Part shown: positions 47,173-48,504 of the stretch, in pieces
Position numbering within the stretch: the stretch's first letter is position 1
Layout of the letters: each line of letters begins with the position of its first letter
Source of the DNA: JAGOPB01 sp964606295
GTDB lineage: Bacteria > Patescibacteriota > Minisyncoccia > Phycocordibacterales > UBA9973
Reading direction: 5' to 3'
NCBI GenBank assembly: GCA_964606295.1
Contig: CAZSFR010000002.1
Location: 1-48,504 of the forward strand
DNA length: 48,504 bases
Position numbers and translations under genes: made by a program
The notes under the pieces: generated by a model
Told to the model about the DNA's origin: nothing
Seen by the model: the letters and a program-made list of their open reading frames with translations, nothing else
Databases searched by the model: none

Positions 47173-48350
47173 CTCCATGGCGTGCCTATTGAAGAATGAG
47201 CCAACGAGTTTATGTGTGCCGCTTGGGCTAAGTGATTTACATCATGGAGCCATAGGGAAACCGAGTGTTAATAGCGCGAAATTAATGTGGTACATATAAG
47301 ACCCGAAGCAAGGTGAGCTACCCATGAGCAGGTTGAAGGAGTGAGAAATCACTCTGGAGGACCGAACCGATAGATCGTTCAACGTCTCCGGATGACTTGT
47401 GGGTTGGAGTGAAAAGCTAATCGAACCTTGTAATAGCTGGTTCTCTCCGAAATAGCTTTAGGGCTAGCGTTACGTGATCCCTTTGGGGGTAGAGCACTGG
47501 AAGGATTCGACAGGGAGAAATCTCGCGAATCCTATCAAACTCCGAATACCAAAGATTATAACGTAGCAGTTAGACCGTGGGGGCTAAGCTCCACTGGTCA
47601 AAAGGGAAACAGCCCAGATCTCAAAATAAGGTCCCTAAATTAATGCTAAGTGCAAAACGAGGAGGTGAAATTTCTCTGACAATGAGGAGGTCGGCTTAGA
47701 AGCAGCCATCCTTGAAAGAAAGCGTAACAGCTCACTCATCAAGAGATTTTGCGCCAAAAATAATCGGGGCTAAGCATTATACCGAATTTGAGGACTTTCA
47801 ATTTCTTCGGAAATTGGGAGTGGTAGGAGAGTATTCGACTCTGCTGTGAAGGTGAAGGCGTGAGCCACACTGGAGCGTGTCGAAGTAAGAATGTTGGCAC
47901 AAGTAACCGCAATGAGGGTGAGACCCCCTCACGCCGAAAGATCAAGGTTTCCTTAGCAACGATTATCAGCTAAGGGTTAGTCGGGCCTAAGCCGATGGCG
48001 AAAGCCGAAGGTGATGGACACATGGTTAATATTCCATGACTCGTTATATATTCGATGGGATGACGAAGGGTAGTATGTACAGCAGATTATTGGATTTCTG
48101 TATGTTAGTGAGGATGTATTCCAGGCAAATCCGGAGTACACAAGTCCAAGCGAAACGTAAATGTGTGGGTTCGCCCATGTAAATTGTACAAAGCACGCTT
48201 CCGAGAAAACTCTCTAAGTTATGTATATAATGATCCGTACCGCAAACCGACACAGGTGATCAGCTCGAGTAGAGTAAGGCGAACGAGTGAGAATCCCCCA
48301 AGGAACTCGGCAAAAAAGCAGCCGTAACTTTGGAATAAGGCTTGCCCCGG

Positions 48351-48478
48351 GCATCACATTGCATGTGATGCAGGTGAAAGTTTATAAAGTTCAAAAAGTT
48401 ATAAAGTAAATGTGTGTGTATTTTACTTTCAACTTTTTACTTTTAAACTTGTGCATCGCGCGTAGCGTGATGCTCGGG
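48351..48478 (+). repeat. 23S insertion 3 (composite stem element)
   Basis: Hairpin GCATCACA-ttgca-TGTGATGC (48351-48371), AAAGTT arm (48375-48410), loop, AACTTT arm (48418-48450), hairpin GCATC.CGC-GTA-GCG.GATGC (48453-48473). It lies at the helix 63 position. Confidence 0.75.
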
Positions 48479-48504
48479 GCCGCAGCGAAAGTATCCCTGC
48501 CAAC

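Overview
The window reads as a chromosomal contig of a Parcubacteria-type member of the Candidate Phyla Radiation (Patescibacteria). The evidence is mixed but consistent: the gene set (GlyQS-type glycyl-tRNA synthetase, short MetRS, S-layer-like proteins with peptidoglycan-binding domains and acidic tails, a PaaX/Cas2-like regulator, FtsK next to RecA), an EF-P whose tip loop lacks the usual lysine motif, a 23S rRNA carrying several large insertions with no 16S gene beside it, and many genes whose start codon lies 6-8 nt after a -10 box. TGA is used as a stop codon, so this is genetic code 11 and not the Gracilibacteria/Absconditabacteria code.

Layout. 1-9.8 kb is a dense housekeeping block on the + strand: 5'-truncated ileS carrying an inserted histidine-phosphatase domain, a Maf-like pyrophosphatase, a PaaX/Cas2-like repressor with matching dyads at two promoters, an MBL-fold hydrolase, an ITP/XTP pyrophosphatase, an RBBP9-like hydrolase, recO, a large surface protein and glycyl-tRNA synthetase. 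9.8-10.5 kb holds a minus-strand secreted protein that looks Bacteroidota-like. 10.6-17.1 kb holds an M16 peptidase, an AI-2E-type permease, metG, a Nudix hydrolase, TatD, then rpsF-ssb-rpsR. efp (minus), cfa and a small membrane protein follow, then a minus-strand ftsK-orf-recA operon. 23.8-29.2 kb has an HTH protein and two probable cell-surface proteins, the first with a strong promoter and a long leader.

29.3-38.4 kb is an accessory island. It starts with hicB and a hicA remnant cut off where a REP palindrome begins, followed by a REP-associated tyrosine transposase (RAYT). A 1.8-kaa SpvB/RHS polymorphic toxin comes next, with a C-terminal M15-type peptidoglycan peptidase tip and a membrane-anchored candidate immunity protein behind it. 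Then comes an orphan toxin-tip/immunity pair lying between two identical 26-bp palindromic repeats exactly 1,000 bp apart, and finally a second RAYT. Both RAYT genes have REP palindromes before, inside and at the end of the coding region, and another copy of the second family touches the recA stop codon.

38.4-48.5 kb returns to core genes: an HlyD-like adaptor and a beta-propeller protein, a structured RNA candidate, an rplJ attenuator leader, rplJ-rplL with a structured 3' region, a wHTH/nucleotidyltransferase-like protein, an MscS-like membrane protein, a lipoprotein, and the 5' part of a 23S rRNA gene with its own promoter and attenuator-like leader.

The most notable features are the REP/RAYT pair with REPs inside the genes, the Rhs toxin with its cassette array, arrays of CTAG-type heptads placed next to start codons, three related composite insertions in one 23S rRNA, and the IleRS-phosphatase fusion.
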